Shown: positions 33,273-44,023 of the stretch, one piece after another
Layout: each line of letters starts with the position of its first letter
Position numbering within the stretch: position 1 is the stretch's first letter
Assembly: GCA_963680875.1 (NCBI GenBank)
Contig: OY804579.1
Span: 16,259,506 to 16,323,505 of the forward strand
Reading direction: 5' to 3'
Source of the DNA: Bathymodiolus brooksi
Lineage: Eukaryota; Mollusca; Bivalvia; Mytilida; Modiolidae
Length of the DNA stretch: 64,000 nucleotides
Notes under the pieces: generated by a model
Database searches by the model: none
What the model saw: the letters and a program-made list of their open reading frames with translations, nothing else
Told to the model about the DNA's origin: nothing
Translations under genes and position numbers: made by a program

Positions 33273-34510
33273 ATATTGACCTTTGAGCTACCTTTCCTGG
33301 CGCGAATATGGTGCAAGGTAGAAATACACTAGGGTATTTACGTAACCGGACATTCTACATACCGGAAAGAAAGTACGCTTACAAATATGCATCGATCACA
33401 AAATGTTTGACATGTTCACCTCGAGAAATGTAAAAAAAAATCTTTAAATATCCACTCTCACGTCCGACCAAATTGTCGGACTTAGAGAGTGTTGACTCTC
33501 AATTTAAATTTACTTCAATGATTGCAAATGTACCTACAAACAAATAGTAATAAAAAACAACAACATTAAATAGAATTAATTATAATTGTTCTCCCCCTGG
33601 CACCTGAAAATTTGTGTCAACAAGATGTTCCTTCCATTATTGACACCTGTAACCTGAGCTAATTAATTCATATCAAGCTGGCTGTAATACCTAGTCCAAT
33701 ACACATATTGCCGTCACAGATGAACAAGTATAGGGACTTGAAATATTTGTAAACGGAATATTGTGTAACTTTAGCCGGTGATTTTTGCATCCGTTATTTC
33801 ACCTTTATATGGATATCACACTCCGAAAGAATTATCTCTTATTCATTCATGTACACAGCCGTACCGGCTTCACGGACTCTGTTTTAAGTGACAACAGATT
33901 ATTTTTTTTTAAATCGTCAGTGATTTCTCCAAACAAACAAACAAATTCAAAACGCAAACTTAAGTCGAGTTTTTAATCAAATTTAATTTGGTTTGTTAAG
34001 AAAAGTTTTTTCGAGAAATCCAAGCCAGGCTGGACTCGGCGTATATAATTTTAGATTTCGGAAAAGTTACGATATTTCTAGCATTCCGATTGTAATCGTA
34101 ACATTTAAATGTACTAGAAAGATCTATTAAAGTCAAACAGATTAAAGAAACACAAACGGTGTAACTCGAAATTATTGTACAATTCTTTGATTATGAGGTG
34201 CTCCTATGCATCGAACGACTGTTGTGCCCGAAGGTGACAAATATTGACCTTGGAGCTACCTTTCCTGGTGCGAATATGGTGCAAGGTAAAAATACACTAG
34301 GGTATTTACGTACCCGCACATTCTATACACCGGAAAGAAATTACGCTTACAAATACGCATCGTTCACAAAATGTTTGACATATTCACCTCGAGAAATGTA
34401 AAAAAAAATCTTTTAATATCCACTCTCACGTCCGACCAAAATGTCTGACCAAGACCAAAATGTCCGACCAAATAGTCGGACTTAGAGAGTGTTGACTCTC
34501 AAATTTGTCG
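33273..34510. repeat. Direct repeat of about 240 bp inside the 4-kb element
   Basis: Segment 33273-33505 (ATATTGACCTTTGAGCTACC to GTGTTGACTCTCAA) recurs at 34228-34500 with about 90% identity. The second copy has an extra ACCAAGACCAAAATGTCCG block. The intervening 720 bp is unrelated. Confidence 0.88.
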
Positions 34511-34685
34511 GACATTTTGGGAGGAATATGTCGGACCGGAGAGTATGATCGTTGATACACTTGGAATGTACTGTATATCGGAAAATCGATAATAGCACGA
34601 AAACCGATAAAACGATGCTACTTTTGAACTTTTGAAGCAGTCGACGATTAATCAGAAAACAAAGTGATATTGTAATCCCTTAGAC

Positions 34686-35367
34686 CACAGGGCCTTGTCA
34701 CTATCCACGTAAAAATACTATCAATGTATAAACATGTACAAGGGCGGACACCTTTTAACAGCGCCACCTATAGAAAACGGAAGTTCGGAACTCTCTGGGT
34801 TTTACCATTCGATATTTGGTTTTCTCGCTAGTTATCGTGTTTCTAAGTATAAGAAACCGTGGGAAATAACAGACGAAATAATAAATTAAAGAAAATGGAC
34901 AGCATTCAAGAAAAAGCCTTGAAAATGGCCTTTTCATTCAGTGTACATTTTGTATGTACAAGTCAAAAATGTTCAGTTTTCACTTCAAATCATCCCGCTC
35001 GTTTAATGATGTTTGAATCTTAACGGTATTTTCCTTACCTCAAAGCTAAAACCCTGAGAGTTCGGAACTTCTGTTTTTTTATAGGTGGCGCTGTTACTTT
35101 CACTTTGGGTCCATGGGGTTCTCTACTCGGGCGAATTCCTGACAAAAACGACCGCTACGCCTTCACAAGAGGTAGTCGAGGGGAGGTCATGATATTTTTT
35201 AAAAAGAATAAGGTCTTGGGAGTTGAACCAAACAGGGTTTTGAATATATTGGAAGGAATTTAAAAAACAAACACGACTTGAAGCGAGCGGGGGTAAAAAA
35301 GGTGTCCGCCCTTGTACATGTTTATACATTGATAGTATATTTACGTGGATCGTGACAAGGCCCTGTG
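34686..35367. mobile_element. 682-bp MITE with exact 7-bp TSD
   Basis: CACAGGGCCTTGTCAC at 34686 and GTGACAAGGCCCTGTG ending at 35367 are the outer ends. CTTAGAC flanks both (34679-34685 and 35368-35374). The repeat continues through ACAAGGGCGGACACC. A second inverted pair lies inside (AGCGCCACCTATAGAAAACG near 34760, its partner near 35070-35092). About 200 unpaired bases lie between the inner and outer right arms, so one arm was later extended. Confidence 0.85.
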
Positions 35368-35470
35368 CTTAGACATTAATTTGATCAAAATCCATCCATT
35401 CTACAAACACTTCAATACAAATTAACCCATTTTCAACAGAGAAACATGAGAAAATTGACTAATATAGCAC

Positions 35471-35681
35471 GCCGGGTATTCGGAAACTTGGTGCAAGCTA
35501 GTTATTTTGAACGTTTTCATTGGTCAATTTTGAATTTTTGGACACTACAGTCCGCGGTGCATGCTGTTCCGTGTTCCGTTGCCGTCATGCTCCACGGTCT
35601 GTAGTGTCCAAAAATTCAAAATAACTAGCTTGCATCGAGTTCAAAGTGTCCGCACCTGTTCAGAGTATACGAATACCTGGC
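35471..35681. mobile_element. 211-bp foldback MITE
   Basis: GCCGGGTATTCG (35471) pairs with CGAATACCTGGC (35670-35681). Inner arms TGCAAGCTAGTTATTTTGAA and GGACACTACAG pair with matching inverse blocks. The left arm has an extra CGTTTTCATTGGTCAATTTT. No clear TSD. Confidence 0.72.
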
Positions 35682-36237
35682 ATGATAAGGAAATCAGTTG
35701 AGTCACAGCTCCAGATAGATAATTTCATTTAATTTACACTCACTGCTTAGAAACTATTTGAAACTTTTTGGAGAAGATTCATTCATTTTAATACACTTCA
35801 TCACATTCACAAAATGCTTCAAAATTGTTGACGGAAAAGCTTCCTAAATACTCAAAACCAAGTGGTCCCCAGACCCCTCACCGACTTTCGTCTCCCCTAT
35901 CACAAAATCCTGGATCCGCCCCTGGTCATTTGTATGCTGTTATTAGAACTATAATTAAATCATTTCTTTATATTTATACGCATCAGTATTTATATACTTG
36001 TATTGCACAGGCACTTGTTTCTGTAAAAAATATATACCATGTGGTATTATATAAGATACATGGTATATATTTTTTACAGAAATAGTGCCTGTGTTGTATT
36101 GTCATTGTATGTGAACATGGATTACGCATTGTTATCTGCTGTGCTTTATCCAATAAAGAATTATTATTATTATATTATATAATTGAAAAAAAGATTTGAA
36201 GTTAAATATAAAACCAAGAATGGCAAGATACATGCAT
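35682..36237. other. Spacer with a strong hairpin
   Basis: No gene recognised. The hairpin at 36006-36093 pairs CACAGGCACTTGTTTCTGTA ... ACCATGT with its inverse over about 36 bp and a loop of about 15 bases. TCCTGGATCCGCCCCTG near 35908 is another hAT-like end. Confidence 0.65.
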
Positions 36238-36248
36238 TCATGAATCTG

Positions 36249-36751
36249 TAGTATGTGGACAAAAGTATTGCAACATGTACAAAAATCCCTATATAATCAA
36301 CCAAAACCATATTTTTTCAAAAAATTATTGTGAAGTCATTTCTGGATAGATTTTAACAAATTTTACACCAAAACATTCAGAATTGTCTATATTTTGATTG
36401 TTTATTTTTTACTCATTATGTTTATATGAGTGGTTTTTATTTATACATAAGTTAAAGCAGGATTGTTAATTTTTGAGATTTATTTTTAGTTGAAATATAT
36501 AGGAAAATCAAAATCAATTTTTATTTGTTGTGTTTAAATTATGAACAAATAAAAACCACTCATATAAACATAATGAGCAAATAAACAATCAAAATATAGA
36601 CAATTCTGAATGTTTTGTTGTAAAATTTGTTAAAATCCATCCAGAAATGGCTTCACAATAATTTTTTGAAAAAATATGTCTTTGGTTGATTATATAGGGA
36701 TTTTTTTACATGTAACACTGTACATGTTGCAATATTTTTGGCCACATACTG
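36249..36751. mobile_element. Tc1/mariner-type MITE nested in a larger element
   Basis: The arms (36249-36450 and 36545-36751) form a long palindrome. The right end read inward is CAGTATGTGGCCAAAAATAT, the well-known start of Tc1/mariner-related termini; the left end is the same with C to T. Flanks are TG (36247-36248, probably a mutated TA) and TA (36752-36753). It sits at the first two bases of the RecQ-exon element at 36752, splitting that element from its left TSD. Confidence 0.85.
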
Positions 36752-37873
36752 TAGTCCGAGATTCCTCTGCCGTCCGATGGCTTTTTTTTGGTTTTGCTGC
36801 AGCCGTGGGACGTCAGAGAGCTATACATAAGGAAAACAGCGGATTTGCCTCTCCAACTCTTGGTCGGCACATTTTCAAGTTTTGTGGCTATCAGATTTTA
36901 TTTTCTATCAGAAACCCTTATATAAATCGCTTCACCAATCATTTTTCTATTCATTCATAACCATCTTACCCTCAGAAAGTGGTATTACAATCCATTACAG
37001 TACAATTTTGCCTTAGATCCTATTATTCCGTCATTTGACTTCCATTTTGAAATCTACAAACGGGATCTCACGATACTAACTGAATGATGACAGCAAAGCA
37101 TTGTATGATGGGGGCTACTTAATGCAGCGTGCCAAATTATTTGGAGCATTATTTGCATACCTAAACAACATTCAAATCACATGGAAGACGATACATTTAA
37201 GCGTATTCTGCAGGACAAACAGTTCCATCTACAGCTCATATCAGAGCAGAAGGAAATAATACAAAATGTGTTGGAAAGAAAAGATTCAATGGCAGTGTTG
37301 CCCACGGGCTTCGGAAAGAGCATGTGTTTTCTCCCCCCTTTTTGGACAAGGTAAGATCATCTTTTTATTTTCTTATTGTTATCTGTAATTCACTATTGCT
37401 GTTAAAATCATTACCAATCAATGTAATCAACTGTATTAAATTTTATGTTAATCTTAACAGGCGCCTATGATTGGCAATAAAAATATTTGTTTGTTTGTTT
37501 ATATTCAAATCATCTCCCATGATACATCGCGGTAATCGTAGTTTTCTCGAAGTGACGTGACAAATGTTTGAAAAAAAGTTAAAATGGAAGTCAAATGGTG
37601 GAATAATAGGATCTAAGGCAAAATCGTGCTGTAATGGAGTGTAACACCACTTTCTGAGGGTAAGATAGTTATGAATGAATAGAAAAATGATTGGTGAAGC
37701 GATTTATATAAGGGTTTCTGATAGAAAATAAAATCCGATAGCCACAAAACATGGAAATGTGCCGACCAAGAGTTGGAGAGGCAAATCCGCTGTTTTCCTT
37801 ATGTAGAGCTCTCTGACGTCCCACGGCTCTAGCAAAAAAAAAGGCCATCAGACGGCAGAGAAATCTCGGACTA
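36752..37873 (+). mobile_element. 1.1-kb TIR element carrying a RecQ-like first exon
   Basis: Inverted repeats of about 300 bp (36752-37055 and 37565-37873) begin TAGTCCGAGATTCCTCTG. TCATGAATC lies right after the element (37874-37882) and also at 36238-36246, left of the mariner MITE that landed on the element's first TA. That gives an exact 9-bp TSD. The unique centre carries one open exon (37181-37350). A 116-bp palindrome at 45426-45541 shares the same terminal 18 bp, so a family exists. Confidence 0.86.
37181..37350 (+). CDS. RecQ-like helicase N-terminal exon within a TIR element
   Basis: ATG at 37181 opens an intact 56-codon frame: LISEQKEIIQNVLERKDSMA followed by VLPTGFGKSMCFLPPFW. 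The Q near residue 23 and the TGFGKS Walker A (motif I) match the start of RecQ-family superfamily II DNA helicases, which unwind DNA with ATP. The exon ends in AAG, with the donor GTAAGA at 37351. Motifs Ia-VI are absent from the window. It may be a captured host exon or the first exon of a helicase-encoding transposon (the AcademH lineage is one example I know). No stop or shift is seen, but a full protein cannot come from this element alone. Confidence 0.62.
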
Positions 37874-38113
37874 TCATGAATCATGCCATGGCCCATACTA
37901 CATGTACTAGCCATCGCCATAGCCCAGTCACTAAATTTTGTCCCACTGTTTTTTTTTTACTGTCAATGTATTACCCACTTAAAAATGGCTATATCTTGAT
38001 TCTACCCCGAAAATTCTTAGTACGGGATAGATTATTCTTACTCTTAGCTTTTTATCGGATCAAACAAGGACAAATCCTTGACCTTGGTTCAAAACAACGA
38101 TTTTCGTCTTTTT

Positions 38114-39690
38114 TAGCTCACCTGGCCTTTAGGCCATGTGAGCTATTGTCCTCACTTGTCGTCCGTCCGTCAACATTTCACATTTTAATCTTCCCCTTCA
38201 GAAACCACTGGGCCAATTGCAACCAAACTTTGGTGGAATGGTCCTTGGATGGCCCCCTTCCAAAATTATGTCCGGTGATCCTGACTTCCAACCAAGATGG
38301 CCGCCAAGCTAAAAATAGAAAAAAGGGGGATGAAATTTTTAAATAGTCTTCTCCTCTGTAACTACTGAGCCAATCTCAACCAAACTTTGTTGAAATGATC
38401 TTTGGGTGGTCCCCTTCCAAAATTATGTCTGGCATTACAGACCTCCGACCGAGATGGCCGCCACAGCCGAACTTAATTTAACATAGGACCCTATGGGAAA
38501 TTCCCATAAAAATCTTCTTGTTTGAAACCATTTGCTCAATAAGAACTAAATGTTGATGAAATAGTCATTGGATGGTTCTCTTCCAAAAATATGTCAGGCG
38601 GTTCGGCCCTTTGACCAAGATGGCCCCCACAGCCGAACTTAGTTTAACATAGGAACCTACATGTATGGGAAATTCACATAAAAATCTTCTTGTCTGGAAC
38701 CAGTTGCTCAATTGGAACCAAACTTTGATAAAATAGTCATTGAATGGTTCTTTTACAAAATTGCGTCTGGTGGTCCCGCCCTCTTACCAAGATGGCTGCA
38801 AAGTAGTTCTAATAATAAAACCCTAAATGCTCGCTTACTCGTAAGGGTTATAACGGGATGCCATTACACGTAATGGAGCAGCCGCCAAGATTTTTTGCGC
38901 TCGCTTACAGAGTTTCTGACGCCTGCATTTATCAATAATAAGACATAACCTTTCCTTTTGTCCATTATTATAACAAGTTTTTATCACCTATCAGTATTTT
39001 AGAATGTAATTCCCACAAAATAAAAATCCATGTTTACTAAGCTCTCTGAACATTTTGAATTTCGTCATTTCCGGCCTCACTATTTGGATGTCGATACCAT
39101 ATTTGGCGATTAAGGCGTGAATGTTTACATCAGCCGCCGTAAGCATCGTAGTAAGAAATACCATATTTAGAAAAGCTCCGCCTTCCGTAGTTTCCGGTTA
39201 TGACAAACGATCGATAAATTTGAACAAGGTTGTTGCTACCTTTGAAAAGCATATATTTCTCAGCCAAACCGATTTAACAAGGACTGGGATCATCAGTAAT
39301 AGTTATAATGAAATGTTTGAAGCGTAAATAGTGAGTTTTTATGTTTCAACTGCAACTTTTTTTTTGCTCCATTGTGACGAATGGGACCGCGTTGTAGCTC
39401 TGCCGAGACACAAGTTTGTCACAGGAGCTACATTATTGCAGCTAGCTGCAAAGCTGTACTTTGTTTAACATAGGACCCTATGGGAAATTCACATAAAAAC
39501 CATCTTGTCTGGAACCAGTAGCTCAATTAGAACCAAACTTTGATGGAATAGTCATTGGATGGTCCTCTTCCAAAATTGTGTCCGGCAGTCGCGCTCTCCC
39601 ACCAAGATGGCCGCCACAGTGCAGTTGTGTTGTTATTGAAAGCAGCTTTGATCCAGGTGAGCGATTACAGGCTCCTGGGAGCCTCTGGTT
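38114..39690 (+). repeat. Mollusc AGCTCACCT repeat element, copy 2
   Basis: Starts AGCTCACCTGGCC with the inverse GGCCATGTGAGCT (38114-38143) and GTCCGTCCGTC. Ends CAGGTGAGCGATTACAGGCT near 39675. Internal modules repeat 'CTGTAACTACTGAGCCAAT'-like text and 'ACCAAGATGGCCGCCA'-like text (38297, 38453, 38619, 38788, 39602). An unrelated insertion occupies about 38850-39400; its edges (TTACACGTAATGGAGCA and TTTGCTCCATTGTGACG) are imperfect inverted repeats. Confidence 0.82.
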
Positions 39691-39899
39691 TCTTCTTCTT
39701 CTTTATAGTTCCGCACTCCATCAACATACTGATGATAATGTGCCGGGCACTGATGTTGCTATGGCGCGCGAGCGTGAGGTCTAATAAATACAGCCAAATA
39801 TGTACAATCTTAAAATAAAATTTCAGGAGTTACTTCCTTTTTTCTTTTTTTTCTTTTTTTTTGCTATTATATATCATACATTTTAGGTTATAATGTATA
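39691..39899. other. Noncoding spacer
   Basis: T-rich sequence after the repeat element. Nothing recognised. Confidence 0.45.
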
Positions 39900-40208
39900 T
39901 AACAAGTGTGATGCTTAGATGTTAAGGTGTTGTTCAAGAACAGATATTGGGATCTGCTCTCTGAAACTGTCTAGTGTAGTAGATTGAACTGCAGCTACAG
40001 CAGTGCAGGTAGGAGGTTCCATTGTGCTATTGTTCTTGGAAAAATTTAGTATTTGTAAAAATCTTTAGTTGTTTGTATTAGCCTGTAGGCTGTAAGAATA
40101 ACTGTGTGGATGTTGTCTTGTTCTTGGATCAGAGTTAGTAAGTAAATTTGTTGGGTATATGGCTACAAGGTGATGTATGATTTTGTAGAGGAAGATGATG
40201 CATCTTCT
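39900..40208 (-). mobile_element. LINE-B reverse transcriptase C-terminus (distal piece)
   Basis: The minus strand reads RRCIIFLYKIIHHLVAIYPT, NLLTNSDPRTRQH, then shifted DFYKY and IFPRTIAQWNLLP, ending LEQHLNI before a stop near 39918. The FPRTIAQWNLLP phrase marks the C-terminus of CR1/Jockey-like reverse transcriptases. Its upstream continuation is at 50105-50610. GCATCTTCT at 40200-40208 repeats at 50105-50113, so a 9.9-kb element inserted here. Confidence 0.78.
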
Positions 40209-40702
40209 ACTTTAAACATATTTTATTGTTCAAAAAGACAAAAGGATAAGACACAAGTTAAACAACTTAGACAGTCTTCTCCCAATACATATATTTCAAA
40301 ATACACAATTGAACATAATAATATTTAATTACACAAATTTATAGGAAACGTTTATAGTAAATGAAGGCATGAAGAAAAATATAAACAATAAAACAATTAA
40401 AACCCTCATGGAGCCTCATTGACTATATGATCAACATATAGATAACCTATTGATACTTATCGAACAGACCCAAATGCATACTACGTGGCAATGGACATAT
40501 TAACTTTCATTCATCTATTGGGATTTAGTTGCGGAAAATAGTCATGGTAAGTATATATATTTCTATTTATTTTGTAAGATCAAATAGTCTTTAAAGATCA
40601 TCCAGAGGTTTTATTTTCAATTATGATCATTCGAATCCCACGTTAACATTTTTGTCAAAATGGTATACCTGTAAGGGAATTCACCTGGTTGTTTTGTTAC
40701 AA

Positions 40703-43700
40703 TTATACTGAAAAACGACCAGTATCTTTAATATATCTTTGAATGATTAAAAATATTTCACAATTTGTTTCATCTGATAGAAAATCATTTCCAAATAATA
40801 AAGTATCAACATTTATTTCTACCCGTTCATATTCAGTATTGCCAATGACGATAACATTTTATTTCTATATACAATATAACGATTACAAAATAGCAAATAA
40901 TGATCCGCATTTTCGTTTTGGTATCCACATATACAGTTTGGATTTGAAATTAAATTAGTACTATACAAGTCTTCTTTCAATGAACTACATTTGTTTCTTA
41001 TCCTCGTGTGTAATACACTAAGATATCTATTACCACATGAAAAGTGTGTGGATTTTTTCACATTTTGAAAATATATCTGACAGATTTTTGACTTAAAATG
41101 AGCTAAAATAGGAATTTGTCGGATATTAAGATCCAACGTATTCCACAACTTAATAGTTGAAGGAAAAAAAGATTGTTGAAGAAGTGCAAGTCTGTTTGCT
41201 TGTTGACTTATATTTTGACTGTTATGTAAATAATAATTTGAAGTTTCAGAAACTGTAGGTGGTATTAAATCTGATAAATATTCTGGTGCTAGATTATTAT
41301 AAATTTTGTAAAATAATGTGAGATTTTTAACTTCTGTCCTTACTTTCAATTTATCCCATCCTGTTTCTTTGTAAATAGATGCTATACTAGCGTAACTGGG
41401 AAAACCACAAACAATACGAGCGGCTTCAATTTGCACTTTTTCTAAACGATTTGAGTTGAATTGGCCACAATTAAACCAAACTTCAGACACATATTCTAAA
41501 ATTGGCCTTATAAATGTTAAATAAATTTTTTCAAGATAGTTTCATTTAAGTTTTCTTAATACATTTATTTGTTTAGAAGACTTTTCTATAAGTTTATCAA
41601 TATGTTTGGTCCACTTACAGTCATTACTAAAAATAACACCTAAATGTTTATGTAATTCAACATCTCTTAATGAAGCACCCTCAAAGTCAAAATTGAAATA
41701 AAGTTTTGTGTCTCTGGTACTGAAGATCATAATTTCAGTTTTATTTTGATTGAATTTGACTAACCAACGTTTTTACCAATCTTTTAGGTAAGCTAAATCT
41801 AAATTTAACATGTCTTTTAAAGAATCTTTGTCATTTGCAATGTGCCCAATCGATGTATCATCTGCAAATAATCTAATTAAACCAATCATACCATCTGCAA
41901 TGTCATTGATAAATACCAAAAATAATAACGGACCTAAAACCGACCCTTGAGGCACCCCTGCTTTAAGCTGACCGATGTTTGATAGAGCATCTTTTATCAC
42001 AACTCTTTGTGTGCGGTTTGATAAGTAACTTTTTAACGAGATAAGCAAATTGTCCCCTATACCATATCTTTCCAATTTGAGTAAAAGCCCCTTTATCCAC
42101 ACAGTGTCGAAAGCTTTACTTATATCGGGAAACGTTACACTTGTAAATTGCTTACTGTCTAAAGCTAGTAAAATTCTATGATATAACTCTAAAACGTTAA
42201 TGGGTAGTAGAGCAACCTGGTAAAAAACCTGACTGAAATTTACACAATAATTTATTTCCCTGTAAATGATTAAAAATATGTTTAAAAACTATTTTTTCTA
42301 AAAGTTTACTAACACAGGAAAGCAATGAGATTGGTCTATAATTAGAAGGGAATGATTTGTCTCCTGCTTTGAATAAAGGAATGACATGGGCTAATTTCCA
42401 ATCTGTTGGGAAAATATTTTGATGGAGAGATTTATTAAACAACATGCATAATGGTTTTGAAATTTGAACTTTTACTGCAATAAGCATCTTGTTACTTATG
42501 ATATCCGGTCCAACAGCTTTATTAGCATCTAAAGTGGAAATCATATCCAAAATATCTTGCTCACTCACTTATTTGCGAGAGAACATTTTTACACCTAACT
42601 TCAAAAGGGGGTAGGTCTTTATTTCTGTCATTTAGATCAGATACAGAGCAAAAGTGTCTATTCAATATACCAGCTTTTTCGAAACAATCGTAAGCTAAAA
42701 TAAAATTATTATCACAATCTCTAAGAGGTGGCATAGGATTCGCAGAACGTTCGTTTTTTATTAACATATGTGTCGTTTTCCAATACATCTTGCTATTAGT
42801 AGTTTTAAGTTCGTCTAGATTTTCGTTAATATTTGCATAAAATAATTCTTTTGCCTGCTTTTTTAAGTTATTAACTCGATTACGTTGTTTTTTGTACTGT
42901 TTTTCGGCAGAAACAGTTTTAGTTCTTAAAAACGCTTTTCGAAGCCTATCTCGTCTTCGAGATTCCCGTCGCAAATTTGAATCAAACCACATTTTGTCAT
43001 CTGTTCGGATAGTTAATTCCCTTGTTGGTATACAAATCTTTGGCTATAGTTAAAAAGGCATCGGTAAAATTTGAGCAAGCATTATTGACATCTAATTCAT
43101 CGTTTATCAATTTCTCCCAATTTGTATCAATAATTTTTTTGTTTCATTAAAGTATAATCTCCCCTTTTGTAATCCCAAATAGTACGTTGATAAGTTTTCT
43201 GATTAGAAAACCCACACTTAAAGGTGACATAAGTTCCATCGTGATCACTGATTTGTCTATCAATTTCTATTGTATCTGAATCGATAACCTGTATTGAATC
43301 AGTAATCAAAATAGGATCTAATAGTGAAATATTACCTGTATGTTTATCAAAATGTGTTGGTTTGTCAACTATATTAAAAAGACTGTTGACCACGACAATA
43401 TCATTTATTGTTGTCGGTAGATTTACCATAAATTTTTTATTTAAGTCACCAAGGCAAATAATATGGGTATTCTCATCAAGTGCTTGTTTTAACATTAAGT
43501 AAACAAATTGCCAATAAAACGTATGTGATTGTAGCTCTGACCTATAATTAATATTAATCAAGATAGGGTGAACTTTAGTTTTTAATTCAAACCACATACT
43601 CTGTACGTGTTCATGTTCTAAGTCAACATGCCGCAGTATATTTATATTACTCTTGTGATACATAATTATTCCACCTCCGTGTAAATTTCTGTCTTTTCTA

Positions 43701-44023
43701 AAAGATACATCAAAACCACTGATGGCAATATCATCATCGGTTATTTGATTATTTAAATGCGTCTCTGTAAAAAACACTATGTCAAACTCTTCAATTAAAT
43801 TAGTTATATAGTTAATTTTATTTCTTAGACTTCTAATATTACCATGATATATTGACAAAACACTTTCGATCAAATCAGGTGTGCCTCCAGGCCCCGGGTT
43901 CAATTCAATGTCTCCAGCTAACAAAAGCAAATGGATGACCAGTAAGGTAATCACAATAACATCATAATTAATTAATGACATGGCATGTACATATTTAAAA
44001 ATATTACGAAAAAATTTCGCCAT
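40703..44023 (-). pseudogene. LINE-A ORF2: 2A-like motif, AP endonuclease, reverse transcriptase
   Basis: Residues 19-36 are hydrophobic and are followed by GDIELNPGP (residues 37-45), a 2A-like ribosome-skipping motif. The AP endonuclease domain follows with GNIRSLRN, FFTETHL, GDLN and ISDHDG, so its acidic and His residues are present. After a linker, the reverse transcriptase shows NYRPISLLS, ISKAFDTV, GVPQGSVLGPLL and LFADDTS. The C-terminus has RNKCSSLKEDLY and NPNCICGYQNENADHYL, a CCHC-like knuckle, and ends IKDTGRFSV. Frameshifts near 42565, 42200 and 40835, a stop after 43127, and TAA/TGA codons near 41773 and 41542 disable it. ORF2 would have copied the LINE RNA at its target. Confidence 0.9.

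Larger units (their letters stand above)
30552..34565. mobile_element. 4-kb TIR element with GTCGGAC-rich ends
   Basis: The ends are TCCAAGTGTATCAACGATCA (30552-30571) and its inverse (34546-34565). Each end is followed by clustered GTCGGAC/GTCCGAC sites and paired ACTCTC/GAGAGT phrases. No TSD is obvious and no transposase is present. The interior holds a separate 785-bp TIR element and a 240-280 bp direct duplication whose right copy abuts the right end. Confidence 0.7.

Noticed and set aside
37876..38346. 156-residue plus-strand open frame
   Set aside because: It runs from unique DNA into the AGCTCACCT repeat element and shows no domain; chance frame.
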